A stretch of 64,000 bases of DNA, from positions 124,001 through 188,000 of the forward strand of contig DASSCU010000005.1 in NCBI GenBank assembly GCA_035697485.1. Reading direction: 5' to 3'. The notes under the pieces were generated by a model that had not been told where the DNA came from, did no database searches, and saw only the letters and a program-made list of their open reading frames with translations. This DNA is from Actinomycetota bacterium. GTDB lineage: Bacteria; Actinomycetota; UBA4738; HRBIN12. A program made the translations under genes and the position numbers. Positions 23,939 to 33,161 of this stretch are shown here, in pieces (the stretch's first letter is position 1; every line of letters starts with the position of its first letter).

Positions 23939-25569
23939 GCCTCGGTGGTTCCTTCCCGCATCGCCTTGCGCTTCTCCTCGGTGCGGCGTTCCGCCTCGAG
24001 CCGCTCGAGGTCGACCTCGTCGTCACTCACGTAGCTGAACGTCTCCCCGATCGCGGGGTGCACGTCGGTGATCAGTCGGTGCATCGTCTGTGCGACTCGC
24101 CGGTACACGGGATGCCCGGCCGGCTGCGACCGCAGCTCGGTGAGGTGCATCGCCTCGCGCGCGGTCATCTGCATCACGAACCGGATGCGGTAGGCCATCG
24201 ACACGGCGTACTGGGCCTGCTCGGTGAACCCGGCGTCGAGGAGCGCGCGCTCGGTCTCGGCGCTCGCCTGCATCACGCGTTCCCAGTCGGCGCGCAGCCC
24301 GGCCTCGTCGATCTGCGGCGGGGTCTGGTACCCGTGTTCGGTGGTGAGCCGCTGCCACTCGATCGTGAGCGGGCGGTGCCGCTGCAGGTCGCGGAACGCA
24401 CCGTAGTCGCACAGCACGTCGAAGCGGTAGCTCGTGCGCTCCCAGGAACGACCCGGCTTGTGCCGCCGGTTCGACCGATCGCCGACGCTCGCGCGCAGGA
24501 TCTCGGCGACCTGCTCGCGTGGCATCGAGCGTGCGAGCGCGAGCAGTTGGTCGTCGGGCATCGCCGACGCCCCGTAGAGCACCGCGGCGGCGATCTTCGT
24601 CTCGCCCTCGGGGTCGAAGTCGACGAGCGTCACCTCGTCGCGGTGCTCGGGTTTCGCGCCGGCGTCGGAGAGCACGCGGGCGGTGAGGTCCTCGACCCGC
24701 TCGCGGTTCGCGTCCCAGTACCTCGACCAGGCCACCCCGCGTTCCTCGACGTCGACCCGCTTCAGGAACTCGGGGATGACCTTCCGCAGCTCGACCTTCA
24801 TCAGCTCGCCGTACTCCCGCATCTCGGCGAGCGGATGCACGGCCAGCCGCATCAGCAGCTGCTCGTACGACTGTCCGGTCGCGTAGATGCCCAGGTTCGA
24901 CCGGGTTCCCGCGGGGAGCAGCACCCGCAGCGTGTCGCATGTCTTCGCCAGGATCGTCTGGCGGTAGACGAAGTCGCTGTCGCCTTCCTGCTTCGGGTGC
25001 CGTTCCTTGAACCAGGTTGCCATCGGCTCGTACATGCGGCCGTACGTCGTGAACGCCTCGTCGAGGAAGGCCTCGTACCGCTCGCCCGCCGGGGTGCCGT
25101 CGAGCTCGGGCGGCAAGGTGGCCCGCCAGGCGCCGCCGGGTCGGTCGTCGTAGCGCATGTACCGCGTCGACTGCTCGAGGTAGGCGGCGAGCCGTCCCCA
25201 CTCGAGGGCCTTCGCGAGCAGCTGCGACGACTGCTCGCACGCGAGGTGTACCCCGCCGAGCTGGGCGACCGAGTCGTCGCCGTACTCGACGAAGACCGAG
25301 TCGTAGAGGCGGGCCGCGCGTTCGCTGCCGGCGGTCGACGAGGCGCCTGCGTGTGCACCGGCGATCTCGTCGGTGTATCCGGCGAACTCGTCGAGGAAGA
25401 GCCGCCGTAGCGGCTTCGTCGTGCGCGAGTAGCGCGCGAACAGCGCGCCCTTGACCGCCTCAGGCAGGTCGAGGAGCGCGAAGACCGGGCCCTCGAGGTT
25501 CGTGAAGTGGCGGGCGAGCACCGCTCGCTCGTCGGGCGTGAAGTCCTCGGTCACGTAGGCGAGCGTCAT
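23935..25569 (-). CDS. Double-length ThyX-like protein (tandem FAD thymidylate synthase domains)
   Basis: 544 residues, about twice a normal ThyX (220-250). Two ThyX-like halves can be read. Half 1 (about 1-270) has EYGDDSVAQLGG, WGRLAAYLEQSTRY at 124-137 and TCDTLRVLLPAGTRSNL. Half 2 (about 300-510) has HKPGRSWERTSYRFDV, DLQRHRPLTIEW at 395-405, and REAMHLTELRSQPAGH. The canonical signature RHRxxSxNExSxRY is divided: half 1 keeps ExSxRY but has WGR and Ala for the Ser; half 2 keeps RHR but loses the rest. ThyX methylates dUMP with FAD and folate; whether this form does so is open. No thyA is seen in the window. Confidence 0.8.
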   Translation of the reverse strand: MTLAYVTEDFTPDERAVLARHFTNLEGPVFALLDLPEAVKGALFARYSRTTKPLRRLFLDEFAGYTDEIAGAHAGASSTAGSERAARLYDSVFVEYGDDSVAQLGGVHLACEQSSQLLAKALEWGRLAAYLEQSTRYMRYDDRPGGAWRATLPPELDGTPAGERYEAFLDEAFTTYGRMYEPMATWFKERHPKQEGDSDFVYRQTILAKTCDTLRVLLPAGTRSNLGIYATGQSYEQLLMRLAVHPLAEMREYGELMKVELRKVIPEFLKRVDVEERGVAWSRYWDANRERVEDLTARVLSDAGAKPEHRDEVTLVDFDPEGETKIAAAVLYGASAMPDDQLLALARSMPREQVAEILRASVGDRSNRRHKPGRSWERTSYRFDVLCDYGAFRDLQRHRPLTIEWQRLTTEHGYQTPPQIDEAGLRADWERVMQASAETERALLDAGFTEQAQYAVSMAYRIRFVMQMTAREAMHLTELRSQPAGHPVYRRVAQTMHRLITDVHPAIGETFSYVSDDEVDLERLEAERRTEEKRKAMREGTTEA

Positions 25570-25590
25570 CGCCTCACGGTACCCCGAGGC

Positions 25591-27267
25591 TCAGACGTCG
25601 CCACCACCACCCCGGAACACGGTCACGACCGATCCGGCCTCGACGAGCGTGCCGGGAGCCGGCTCCTGTCCGATGATCCGGCTCGGGTTCGGGCAGTCGG
25701 GCGTGGACGGCGCGGGCTCGCCCTCCTCGAGGAGCAACCCGAGGGGGCGGAGCAGCTGGTTGGCCCCGCCGACCGAGAGACAGCCGGTCGACACATCGGG
25801 TACCTCGACCATCTCGGGCCCGGTCGAGACGTAGATGTCGACCGCCGAGCCCGGTTCGACCTCGGCGTCGACCGCCGGCTCCGATCGGATCACGAGCCCT
25901 TCGTCGATGTCCGCGCTCGCTTCCTGCAGGGTGGAGCCGAGGGTGAGATCGGCAGCCCGCAGTTCCGTCTGAGCCTGCGACACGGTGAGGCCCTCGAGCG
26001 ACGGAACGGCGACGGTGTCGGGCTCCACGGCCACCGTGATCGTGACGGTGGATCCGCGCGCGACCTCCTCGTCGCGTCGGGGGTCCTGAGCCACGACCGT
26101 GCCGGGCTCGGTCTCGTCGGGGTCGACCTCGCGGCGGCGGACGTCGACCTCGAGGCCGAGCTCCTCGAGCTCCGCCTCGGCCGCGGCCTGCGTCTCGCCG
26201 ACGACGTTGGGCACGATGACCGTCACGGTGCCGCCGCTGTCGTCACCGGTCAGGCTGTCGACGAGCAGGTAGCCGCCGCCGGCGAGCAGGGCGAACAGCA
26301 ATAGGCCGATCAGGATGCCGAGCCAGACCTTCCTGCCCGACCCCTTCGGCTCCTCGGGGGGCGGCAGCACGGCGGTCCGCGACGACGGTCGTGAGATCAC
26401 CTGGGTGGCGTCGCCACCCCCGGCGGCCATCAACGGGGTCGCCTCGACCTCCTGCCCGGCGACCACCCGTGCCAGGTCGGCCGAGAACTCGTCGGCCGTC
26501 TGATATCGATTCGAGGGGTTCTTCGAGAGCGCCTTCATCACGACCGCGTCGAGCCGTGCCGGCACGTCGGGGTTCAGCGACGAGGGCACCGCGGGGGTCT
26601 CGTTCACCTGCTTGTAGGCCACCGCGACGGGAGTGTCACCGGTGAACGGTGGGCGACCCGTGAGCAACTCGTACAGCACCGCGCCGAGGGAGTAGATGTC
26701 GGTGCGGGCGTCGACCGGGCCACCCTGGGCCTGCTCAGGGGACAGGTAGGACGCGGTGCCGAGCACCGCGCTCGTCTGCGGCGCGGTCTCGGGGCCGAGC
26801 ACCCGGGCGATGCCGAAGTCCATCACCTTGATCACGCCCTCGCGCGTGATCATCACGTTGCCGGGCTTGATGTCGCGATGGATCACCCCTTGCGCGTGCG
26901 CGGCGGCGATGGCGGCGCAGATCTTCTGGGCGATCTCTGCGGCTTGCACGGGGGTGGGGCGACGGCCCGTCGCCATGAACTCGGCCAGGGTGCGACCCTC
27001 GATGAACTCCATCACGATGTACTGCGTGCCGTCGTCGGAACCGGTGTCGTAGACACCGACGATGTTGGACTGGTTGAGCCGAGCCGCCGCTTGGGCCTCC
27101 CTGCGGAACCGCTCGACGAAGCTCGTGTCGCGCGCCATCTGCGGCAGCAGCACCTTGATCGCGACCGTGCGGTTCAGCACCGGGTCGAAGCCCCGGTAGA
27201 CCTCGGCCATGCCTCCGGCGCCGATGCGCGCCTCGACCTGGTAGCGGTCGCTCAGCACCGACTTCAT
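25591..27267 (-). CDS. pknB: PASTA-domain Ser/Thr protein kinase (PknB-like)
   Basis: 558 residues. Kinase domain (about 8-270): GAGGMAEVYRGFD, catalytic HRDIKPGNVM, DFGIARV, APE-like YLSPEQ. One membrane helix (about 315-340). Then three PASTA domains outside, which bind muropeptides; the last contains two Cys (STGCLSV, PDCPNP) that could form a disulfide. Controls cell-wall growth and division. Last gene of the fhaA-fhaB-pstP-ftsW/rodA-pbpA-pknB unit. Mycobacterial PknB has four PASTA domains; here three are seen. Confidence 0.93.
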   Translation of the reverse strand: MKSVLSDRYQVEARIGAGGMAEVYRGFDPVLNRTVAIKVLLPQMARDTSFVERFRREAQAAARLNQSNIVGVYDTGSDDGTQYIVMEFIEGRTLAEFMATGRRPTPVQAAEIAQKICAAIAAAHAQGVIHRDIKPGNVMITREGVIKVMDFGIARVLGPETAPQTSAVLGTASYLSPEQAQGGPVDARTDIYSLGAVLYELLTGRPPFTGDTPVAVAYKQVNETPAVPSSLNPDVPARLDAVVMKALSKNPSNRYQTADEFSADLARVVAGQEVEATPLMAAGGGDATQVISRPSSRTAVLPPPEEPKGSGRKVWLGILIGLLLFALLAGGGYLLVDSLTGDDSGGTVTVIVPNVVGETQAAAEAELEELGLEVDVRRREVDPDETEPGTVVAQDPRRDEEVARGSTVTITVAVEPDTVAVPSLEGLTVSQAQTELRAADLTLGSTLQEASADIDEGLVIRSEPAVDAEVEPGSAVDIYVSTGPEMVEVPDVSTGCLSVGGANQLLRPLGLLLEEGEPAPSTPDCPNPSRIIGQEPAPGTLVEAGSVVTVFRGGGGDV

Positions 27268-27300
27268 CTCGTCACGCCCTTCGCCGTCTCCACCTCATGC

Positions 27301-28824
27301 CTACAGATACGCATCGATCACCTGCCTCGCGATCGGTGCCGACACCTGTCCGCCGGTGGCCTCGTTCCCGAGGTTTCCGCCGTCGAGAACGATAACCGCC
27401 ACGGCGATGCGGGCCTCGTCACCCGGTCCGGCCGGAGCGAACGCCGTGAACCAGGCGTTGGGTGGCCGGTTCTCCCCGTTCGTGGCCGTGCCGGTCTTGC
27501 CCGCCACCGCGATGGGGAAGCCCGCGAATGCGCTCGACGCCGTGCCGCCCTGGGTGACGGAGAGCATCATCGCCCGCATCTCCTTCGCGCTCTCGTCGCT
27601 GATCGGTTGGCCGTACTGTTCCTCGGAGAATTCGCGCACGGGCTTCCCCGTCGGATCGCGCACCTCGGTGATCAGCCGCGGTTGCATCATCACGCCGTCG
27701 TTCGCGATCGCCGCGGCGATCAGCGCCATGTGCAGCGGGTTCGTCAGCACGTTGTCGAGCCCGATCGCCGAGAACGCGAGTTGCGGCTGCCGGTCGGCGA
27801 AGTACGACGGTTCCGGGAAGCGTCCGTTGGCCCACGGCAGCACGAACGGGATCGTCGGCTCCTCGCACTCGACCTGCGTCGGCGGGTCGGTGGGGCAGAA
27901 GCCGTAGGCGAGCGCCTGCTCGCTCATCTCCTTGGCGCCGATGTCGAGTCCGATCTCGGCGAACGTGACGTTGCACGATTCCTGGAACGCCTCGGCCATC
28001 GAGACCGTCTGCGACCCCCCCTTGCAGAGCGATCCGCCGAAGTTCTCCAGCGTGTTCGTCGTCTGTGGCAGGTCGAGCACCCGCGGGTTCGGCCACTGGT
28101 CGGTGACCGGGTCGACACCGTTCTCGAGGGCGGCCGAGGCGGTGATCAACTTGCCGGTCGACCCCGGCAGGTAGAGCTCGTCCTTGGCCCGCGAGATCAA
28201 GGGCTGCTCGGGGTCGGTCGAGATCGCGTCCCAAGCCTCCGTGATGTCCTCGTCGGTCCCCGACGAGATCGAGTTGGGGTCGTACGAGGGGTTCGCGACC
28301 AGCGCGAGCACGTCGCCGGTCTCGGGTTCCACGGCGACGACGGCGCCGGGCAGGTCGCCGAGCGCGAGGGCGGCTGCTTCCTGCAGGTCGCTGCGGATCG
28401 TCGTGAACACCGCGCCTCCCTTGCGCTCCCGCCCGAGGATCAGGTCGGTGAACGTCGACACCGCGAGCTCGGGCGCATCGCCCGACAGGAACGGGTTGGC
28501 CGCCTGCTCGAGCTCGGCGCGCCCGTAGATGCGCGAGTAGTACCCGGTGAGGCCGGCGTAGAGCGGCCCGTCGGGATAGACCCGGCGGAACAGCAGCTCG
28601 GAGCGCCGCTCCTGGTTGCGCACGCTATGTGCCAGCAACTCCCCGTCGGCCGACAGGATCGGGCCGCGCTCGACGCGGTACTCCGCGATGATCTGGCGGC
28701 GAGCGTTCGCCGGCTGCGCCTTGATGTCGTCGGCCGCGATCACCTGCACGTAGGAGAGCTGCGCGAACAGCAGCGCGAACAGCACGACGAGGCCGATGCC
28801 GAGCCGGCGGATCCGCCTATCCAT
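27301..28824 (-). CDS. pbpA: Penicillin-binding protein 2 family transpeptidase (PbpA)
   Basis: 507 residues. N-terminal membrane helix (about 8-30), PBP dimerisation region, then transpeptidase domain with SxxK as PGSTGK (about 218), SCN-like QESCNVTF, and KTG as AGKTGTATN. Cross-links peptidoglycan with the partner FtsW/RodA coded just upstream (8-base overlap). Confidence 0.92.
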   Translation of the reverse strand: MDRRIRRLGIGLVVLFALLFAQLSYVQVIAADDIKAQPANARRQIIAEYRVERGPILSADGELLAHSVRNQERRSELLFRRVYPDGPLYAGLTGYYSRIYGRAELEQAANPFLSGDAPELAVSTFTDLILGRERKGGAVFTTIRSDLQEAAALALGDLPGAVVAVEPETGDVLALVANPSYDPNSISSGTDEDITEAWDAISTDPEQPLISRAKDELYLPGSTGKLITASAALENGVDPVTDQWPNPRVLDLPQTTNTLENFGGSLCKGGSQTVSMAEAFQESCNVTFAEIGLDIGAKEMSEQALAYGFCPTDPPTQVECEEPTIPFVLPWANGRFPEPSYFADRQPQLAFSAIGLDNVLTNPLHMALIAAAIANDGVMMQPRLITEVRDPTGKPVREFSEEQYGQPISDESAKEMRAMMLSVTQGGTASSAFAGFPIAVAGKTGTATNGENRPPNAWFTAFAPAGPGDEARIAVAVIVLDGGNLGNEATGGQVSAPIARQVIDAYL

Positions 28825-30139
28825 GCACTCGCTCCATCGGCCCGCTCGAGACCCGGATCAGCAGGGCGAGCATGATGAAGGTCGCGACCCGGCTCGAGCC
28901 CCCGTAGCTCACGAGCGGCAGCGGCACGCCGGTGAGCGGGATCAGGCGCGTCACGCCGGCCACGATCGCGAACGTCTGCAGCGCGAAGATCGTGGTGAGA
29001 CCCGTGGCGAGCAGCTTGCCGAACGTGTCCTGGCGCTCCATCGCGATGCGGAGGCCCCGGGCGATCAGGATCAGGTACAGCAGCAACAGCGCGACGGCGC
29101 CGATCATGCCCAACTCCTCGCCGAACGCAGCGAAGATGAAGTCGCTGCCGACGTAAGGGATCAACGTCGGCGAGCCCTGACCGAGGCCCGTGCCGACGAT
29201 GCCCCCGGTCGCCATCGCGAACCATCCCTGCGCGAGCTGGAAGTAGCCGAGCCCGGTCACCTTGTCGGGGTCGAGCGCATATAGCCAGGTGTCGACGCGC
29301 GCCTGCACGTGGGCGAACGCGAGGTAGCCGAACCAGGCGCCCGCCGCGAACATCACGAGCCCGAGCCACAGGTAGGCCGCTCGGCCGCTCGCGATCCAGA
29401 GCATGACGACGAAGACGCCGAAGAACAGCAGCGAGGCGCCCATGTCGCGCTCGAGGAACAGCACTGCGAGCGAGGCACCCCATGCGAGCAGTAGCGGCCC
29501 GAGGTCCTTCGCACGCGGGAGCCCGAAACGGCCCGAGCCCGCGGCGAGCAGCTCCTGCTTGTCCGTCAGGTACGACGCGAGGAAGACGACGATGAAGATC
29601 TTCCCGAACTCCGCCGGCTGGAACGAGAACGGCCCCACCTGCGCCCAGAGACGGGCCCCGTTGATCTCTCTCCCGATGCCGGGCACCACCGGCAGCAGGA
29701 GGAGCACCACGCCGATCAGGCCGAGCGTGTACGTGTACGCATTGAGCTGGCGATCGTCGCGCACGAGCCAGAGCGTGAGGCAGAACGCCGCGAGTCCGAC
29801 CAGCAGCCACATCGCCTGCTCCCGGGCAATGGTCGATTCGCCGCGCGCGACCATGATCCGGTAGAGCATCGCGATGCCGAGGCCTGCCAGCACCGTGGCG
29901 GTCGGGTAGAGCACCGGGTCGGCCCGAGGCGCGGCCCACCGCACTACGAGCCACCCGGCCACGAAGGCGCCGGTGAAGACGAGGCCGTAGACGACGAAGT
30001 CGCGGGGCGTGCGCCCCTTCAGGCCGAGCCCCGCCATCGCGTACGCCGCGAGCGAGATCGCGATCGCGACGATCAGCAGCCAGAGTCCCGTGACCGGTCG
30101 CCGGGCCTCGGTCGCGGCGGGGAGGGCGACCTCGCTCAC
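28817..30139 (-). CDS. rodA: FtsW/RodA/SpoVE (SEDS) glycosyltransferase
   Basis: 440 residues with about 12 membrane helices. SEDS motifs: ARLWAQVGPFSFQPAEFGKI with the catalytic-region Glu, FLASYLTDKQ, and PLVSYGGSSRVATFI near the end. Polymerises lipid II into glycan strands. GTG start overlaps pstP. The neighbouring pbpA points to the elongation (RodA) partner, but FtsW cannot be excluded. Confidence 0.9.
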   Translation of the reverse strand: MSEVALPAATEARRPVTGLWLLIVAIAISLAAYAMAGLGLKGRTPRDFVVYGLVFTGAFVAGWLVVRWAAPRADPVLYPTATVLAGLGIAMLYRIMVARGESTIAREQAMWLLVGLAAFCLTLWLVRDDRQLNAYTYTLGLIGVVLLLLPVVPGIGREINGARLWAQVGPFSFQPAEFGKIFIVVFLASYLTDKQELLAAGSGRFGLPRAKDLGPLLLAWGASLAVLFLERDMGASLLFFGVFVVMLWIASGRAAYLWLGLVMFAAGAWFGYLAFAHVQARVDTWLYALDPDKVTGLGYFQLAQGWFAMATGGIVGTGLGQGSPTLIPYVGSDFIFAAFGEELGMIGAVALLLLYLILIARGLRIAMERQDTFGKLLATGLTTIFALQTFAIVAGVTRLIPLTGVPLPLVSYGGSSRVATFIMLALLIRVSSGPMERVHG

Positions 30140-31227
30140 CCGGAGCCGCCTCCGTCGACGGGCTGAACCTGGTCCTCGACGTCGGTGCGCATCCGCTCGA
30201 CGATCGCGAACGCGTCCTCACGGCTCTCGGCGCTGATGCCATCGGGAAGGTCGCGATAGATCACGAGCGCGACGACCTCGTCGGAGGGGATCTCGGTCTG
30301 CGTGTCGACGTTGCTGAGCGTGATGCCGAGCGGCCGCGCTGGGATGCCCCGGAACACCGCGACTCGTCCGTCGGCGTCGCCCACGTACCACTGACGGTCG
30401 ATGTAGGCGCGCACCGCGAACAGGGCGCCGACGACCACGACGATCGTCACGAGCGTGCCGACGACCAACCGCGCGGCGCTCGGTCGTCTCGAGATCTTCG
30501 GGAGCTCGCCCGGCGGCGGGTCGCCGTCCTCGGCATGTGCATCGAGCACCAGCACCGTGATGTTGTCGATGCCGCCGGCACGGTTCGCCGCCTTCACGAG
30601 GCGGTCGGCGGCGCGCTGCGGATCGGGCTCGGCCTCGAGGATCGCCTGGATCTGCTCCTCCTGGACCATCGAGGTCAGGCCGTCGCTGCAGAGCAGTAGC
30701 CGATCGCCATCGAGCAACGGCACGGTGTCCTCGTCGACGGCGACCGTGGGCTCGGTACCGATCGAGCGGGTCACGACGTTGCGGTGAGGATGCACGGCGG
30801 CCTCCTCGGGGCTGATCTCGCCCGCCTTCACCATGCGCGCGACGAGGGTGTGGTCGCTCGTGACCTGCCGCAGGTCCGCGGCTCGCAGCAGGTAGGCGCG
30901 GCTGTCGCCGACGTGGGCGAAGCGTGCGTTCCCGTCCTCGACCATCACGGCCGTCAGGGTGGTGCCCATGCCGCTGACCTTGCGGTCGGCCACCGACCGT
31001 TCGTGCACGGCTCGGTTCGCCTCGCGCACCTGATCGGCGAGGGAGCCCTCCCGTTCCCGGAAGAGCGACTCGACCGTCTCGAGGGCGAGGCTCGACGCGA
31101 CGTCGCCGCCCCGGTGTCCGCCCATGCCGTCGGCGACCGCGTACAGGGGGTCCTCGACCAGGTAGGCGTCCTCGTTCACCTCGCGGACGCGGCCGATGTC
31201 GGTGGCGGCGCCGACCTCGATCCTCAT
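30136..31227 (-). CDS. pstP: PP2C-type Ser/Thr phosphatase (PstP-like)
   Basis: 363 residues from ATG 31227 (ATGA overlap with fhaB). Catalytic domain about 1-235: VREVNEDAYLV, VADGMGGHRGGDVAS, FAHVGDSRAYL, LLLCSDGLTSMV and GGIDNITVLVL, the metal-binding aspartates of PP2C. A membrane helix (about 258-280) and a roughly 80-residue outer domain follow. Reverses PknB phosphorylation. Confidence 0.93.
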   Translation of the reverse strand: MRIEVGAATDIGRVREVNEDAYLVEDPLYAVADGMGGHRGGDVASSLALETVESLFREREGSLADQVREANRAVHERSVADRKVSGMGTTLTAVMVEDGNARFAHVGDSRAYLLRAADLRQVTSDHTLVARMVKAGEISPEEAAVHPHRNVVTRSIGTEPTVAVDEDTVPLLDGDRLLLCSDGLTSMVQEEQIQAILEAEPDPQRAADRLVKAANRAGGIDNITVLVLDAHAEDGDPPPGELPKISRRPSAARLVVGTLVTIVVVVGALFAVRAYIDRQWYVGDADGRVAVFRGIPARPLGITLSNVDTQTEIPSDEVVALVIYRDLPDGISAESREDAFAIVERMRTDVEDQVQPVDGGGSG

Positions 31228-31712
31228 CGCCGGAGCTCCAGCACGGTGGTGCCGACCCGCACGCGGTCGCCCGGCTGCACCATCGCCGGCGCGGCGAGGC
31301 GTTGATCGTTCACGTACGTGCCGTTCGTGGAGCCGAGGTCCTCGACGTACCAGGACCCGTTCTTCGCGAACAGACGGGCGTGCTGCTGCGAGATGAACGT
31401 GTCGTCGAGCGACAGCTCGCACTCGGGCGCTCTGCCCATCACCATGTTGCCGCTCACCGGCACCGTGCGTGGCTTCGCGCCCTCGGCGTGGATCACGACG
31501 GCCGACGGACCTGGTGGCACGGCCGGCTCGGCCGCGGCTCCGCCCTTCCTCGCGGAGCGGCGCGACGAGCGTGTCGCCGTCTCGACGCTCAAACCCCGCA
31601 CTGCCCAGCGCATGGCACGCCAGATGAACAACAGCAACAGCGCGAAGAGGCCGTACTTCAGCGCCGACAGCGCGAACGGCGTCACGCTCTGCGCGACCAG
31701 GCGAAGCATCAA
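31224..31712 (-). CDS. fhaB: FHA-domain protein with N-terminal membrane helix (FhaB-like)
   Basis: 162 residues. Membrane helix about 16-36, linker, and FHA domain about 72-162 with VMGRAPECELSLDDTFISQQHARL and LGSTNGTYVN, which bind phosphothreonine. Recruits phosphorylated kinases or their targets to the division machinery. Confidence 0.9.
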   Translation of the reverse strand: MMLRLVAQSVTPFALSALKYGLFALLLLFIWRAMRWAVRGLSVETATRSSRRSARKGGAAAEPAVPPGPSAVVIHAEGAKPRTVPVSGNMVMGRAPECELSLDDTFISQQHARLFAKNGSWYVEDLGSTNGTYVNDQRLAAPAMVQPGDRVRVGTTVLELRR

Positions 31713-32398
31713 GCGGACCCCCGGCGGAACACGAGCACGGTCGTCCCGATCGAGATGCGGTCGCCGTCGTCGAGGGCGGCGCTCTGGACCGAGTGGCCGT
31801 TGACCTCGGTGCCGTTGGTCGAGCCGAGGTCGGTGAGGGTGGCGGCGCCGTCCTTCACGCGGATCTGAGCGTGACGCCTCGACGCTCCGCGGTCGGCGAG
31901 GGCCACCTCACACTGGGGGAGCCGGCCGATCGTCGTCGTCTCGCCGGTGAGCGTGACGGTGCGTTCGACGCCGTCCTCACGGATCACGAGCGTCGGCGCC
32001 GGCGCGGTGGCGGGCTCGACCCTCTCCGGCCCCTCCACGAGCGTCGCCACGCAGCGGATGTCGCCCTTCTTCAGCCGCTCGTCGACCTCGAAGGTCACCT
32101 CGGGAGGTCCGACCAGCCCCCACCCGCGCTCGCTCGCGTTCTCGCGGATCACGGATCCGAGTTCCTTCGCGATCGCGGTCCCGGCGTGCTCGAGTCGCTC
32201 GTGATCGCCGGCCGAGAGCGAGAACTCGAAGTGGTTCGGCGCCCAGACCTCGTTGACGCCCACCGTGCGTCCGGCGTCCATCTCCTTGATCAGGCGCTTC
32301 GCCAGCTCGACCGGCTGCACGCCGGACCGGAACGTCTTGGAGAAGAGGCCCTCCACGAGGCCCCCCAGACGTCGTTCGAAATCGCGGAGGTTGGGCAC
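31709..32398 (-). CDS. fhaA: DUF3662 plus FHA protein (FhaA-like)
   Basis: 229 residues. N-terminal DUF3662 domain (about 1-125, FERRLGGLVEGLFSKTFRSG, LIKEMD) and C-terminal FHA domain (about 145-229, TTIGRLPQCEVALADRGASRRHAQI, LGSTNGTEVNG). Mycobacterial FhaA has a long unstructured linker between these; here it is short. First gene of the cell-wall kinase unit. Confidence 0.9.
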   Translation of the reverse strand: MPNLRDFERRLGGLVEGLFSKTFRSGVQPVELAKRLIKEMDAGRTVGVNEVWAPNHFEFSLSAGDHERLEHAGTAIAKELGSVIRENASERGWGLVGPPEVTFEVDERLKKGDIRCVATLVEGPERVEPATAPAPTLVIREDGVERTVTLTGETTTIGRLPQCEVALADRGASRRHAQIRVKDGAATLTDLGSTNGTEVNGHSVQSAALDDGDRISIGTTVLVFRRGSA

Positions 32399-32445
32399 AG
32401 GCGTCGTGCACGGGGCGTGCGGGAGCCCCGTTCCCGGCGCCTATG

Positions 32446-32814
32446 TTACGCCCGGGGGTGTGGCGAGCCCGTTGCGGCCGTGTCGGTCGTTCCGGCGTCG
32501 CGCCCCGGAGCCTCGGCCGTCCCGAGCTCCGACGTCCGCGGGCGCTCGGCGAGCGGGTTCGAGAAGCCGAATCGCTCGTCGGGCGGCAGCTTCCCCCAGC
32601 GCCACTCGCGCACCTCCCAGTAGGTGCGCCGCGCGAACACCAGGATCAGCACGGCCAACAGGAACCGCAGCGTCGCAGGCGGAGAGACGGCGACGTAGCC
32701 GGAGATCACGCCGACCGACGAAGCCATCACCCAGGTCGAGAGCGCCACGAAGCCGGTGACCGTCAGCGCCCTCATCAGCTCGTCGAAGTCGATGTGCTGC
32801 GAGCGTTCGGTCAT
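32446..32814 (-). CDS. Two-helix membrane protein, hypothetical
   Basis: 122 residues. Two hydrophobic helices (about 16-40 and 46-62), then a cytoplasmic tail starting with RRTYWEVREWRWGKLPPDERFG and ending in low-complexity Ala/Thr/Pro. I do not recognise the family. Placed 47 bases before fhaA on the same strand and could share its transcript. Confidence 0.55.
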   Translation of the reverse strand: MTERSQHIDFDELMRALTVTGFVALSTWVMASSVGVISGYVAVSPPATLRFLLAVLILVFARRTYWEVREWRWGKLPPDERFGFSNPLAERPRTSELGTAEAPGRDAGTTDTAATGSPHPRA

Positions 32815-32935
32815 GGCAGAACGGGGTATCGGCAGCTACCCGGTTCCGGGTACATCGGACGAAGGGTTGGTTCTCGTGGTCACTCGTTCGGGGGACGTCG
32901 CGCGACGACGTCTTGTTACGATGCCGGTTCCGCTC

Positions 32936-33022
<87 letters not shown>

Positions 33023-33161
33023 CCTCTGACGTGCGTCAGCGGCGTCGATCCCGCGATCTCGTGGCACGGGCGCCGTGCCGGAAACGACGTTGCGCATCGC
33101 ATCCCCGAGCTCGAAGGTCGCTCTCGTTGGGCAACATGGATGGGACGGTAGGCTGGCCGCC

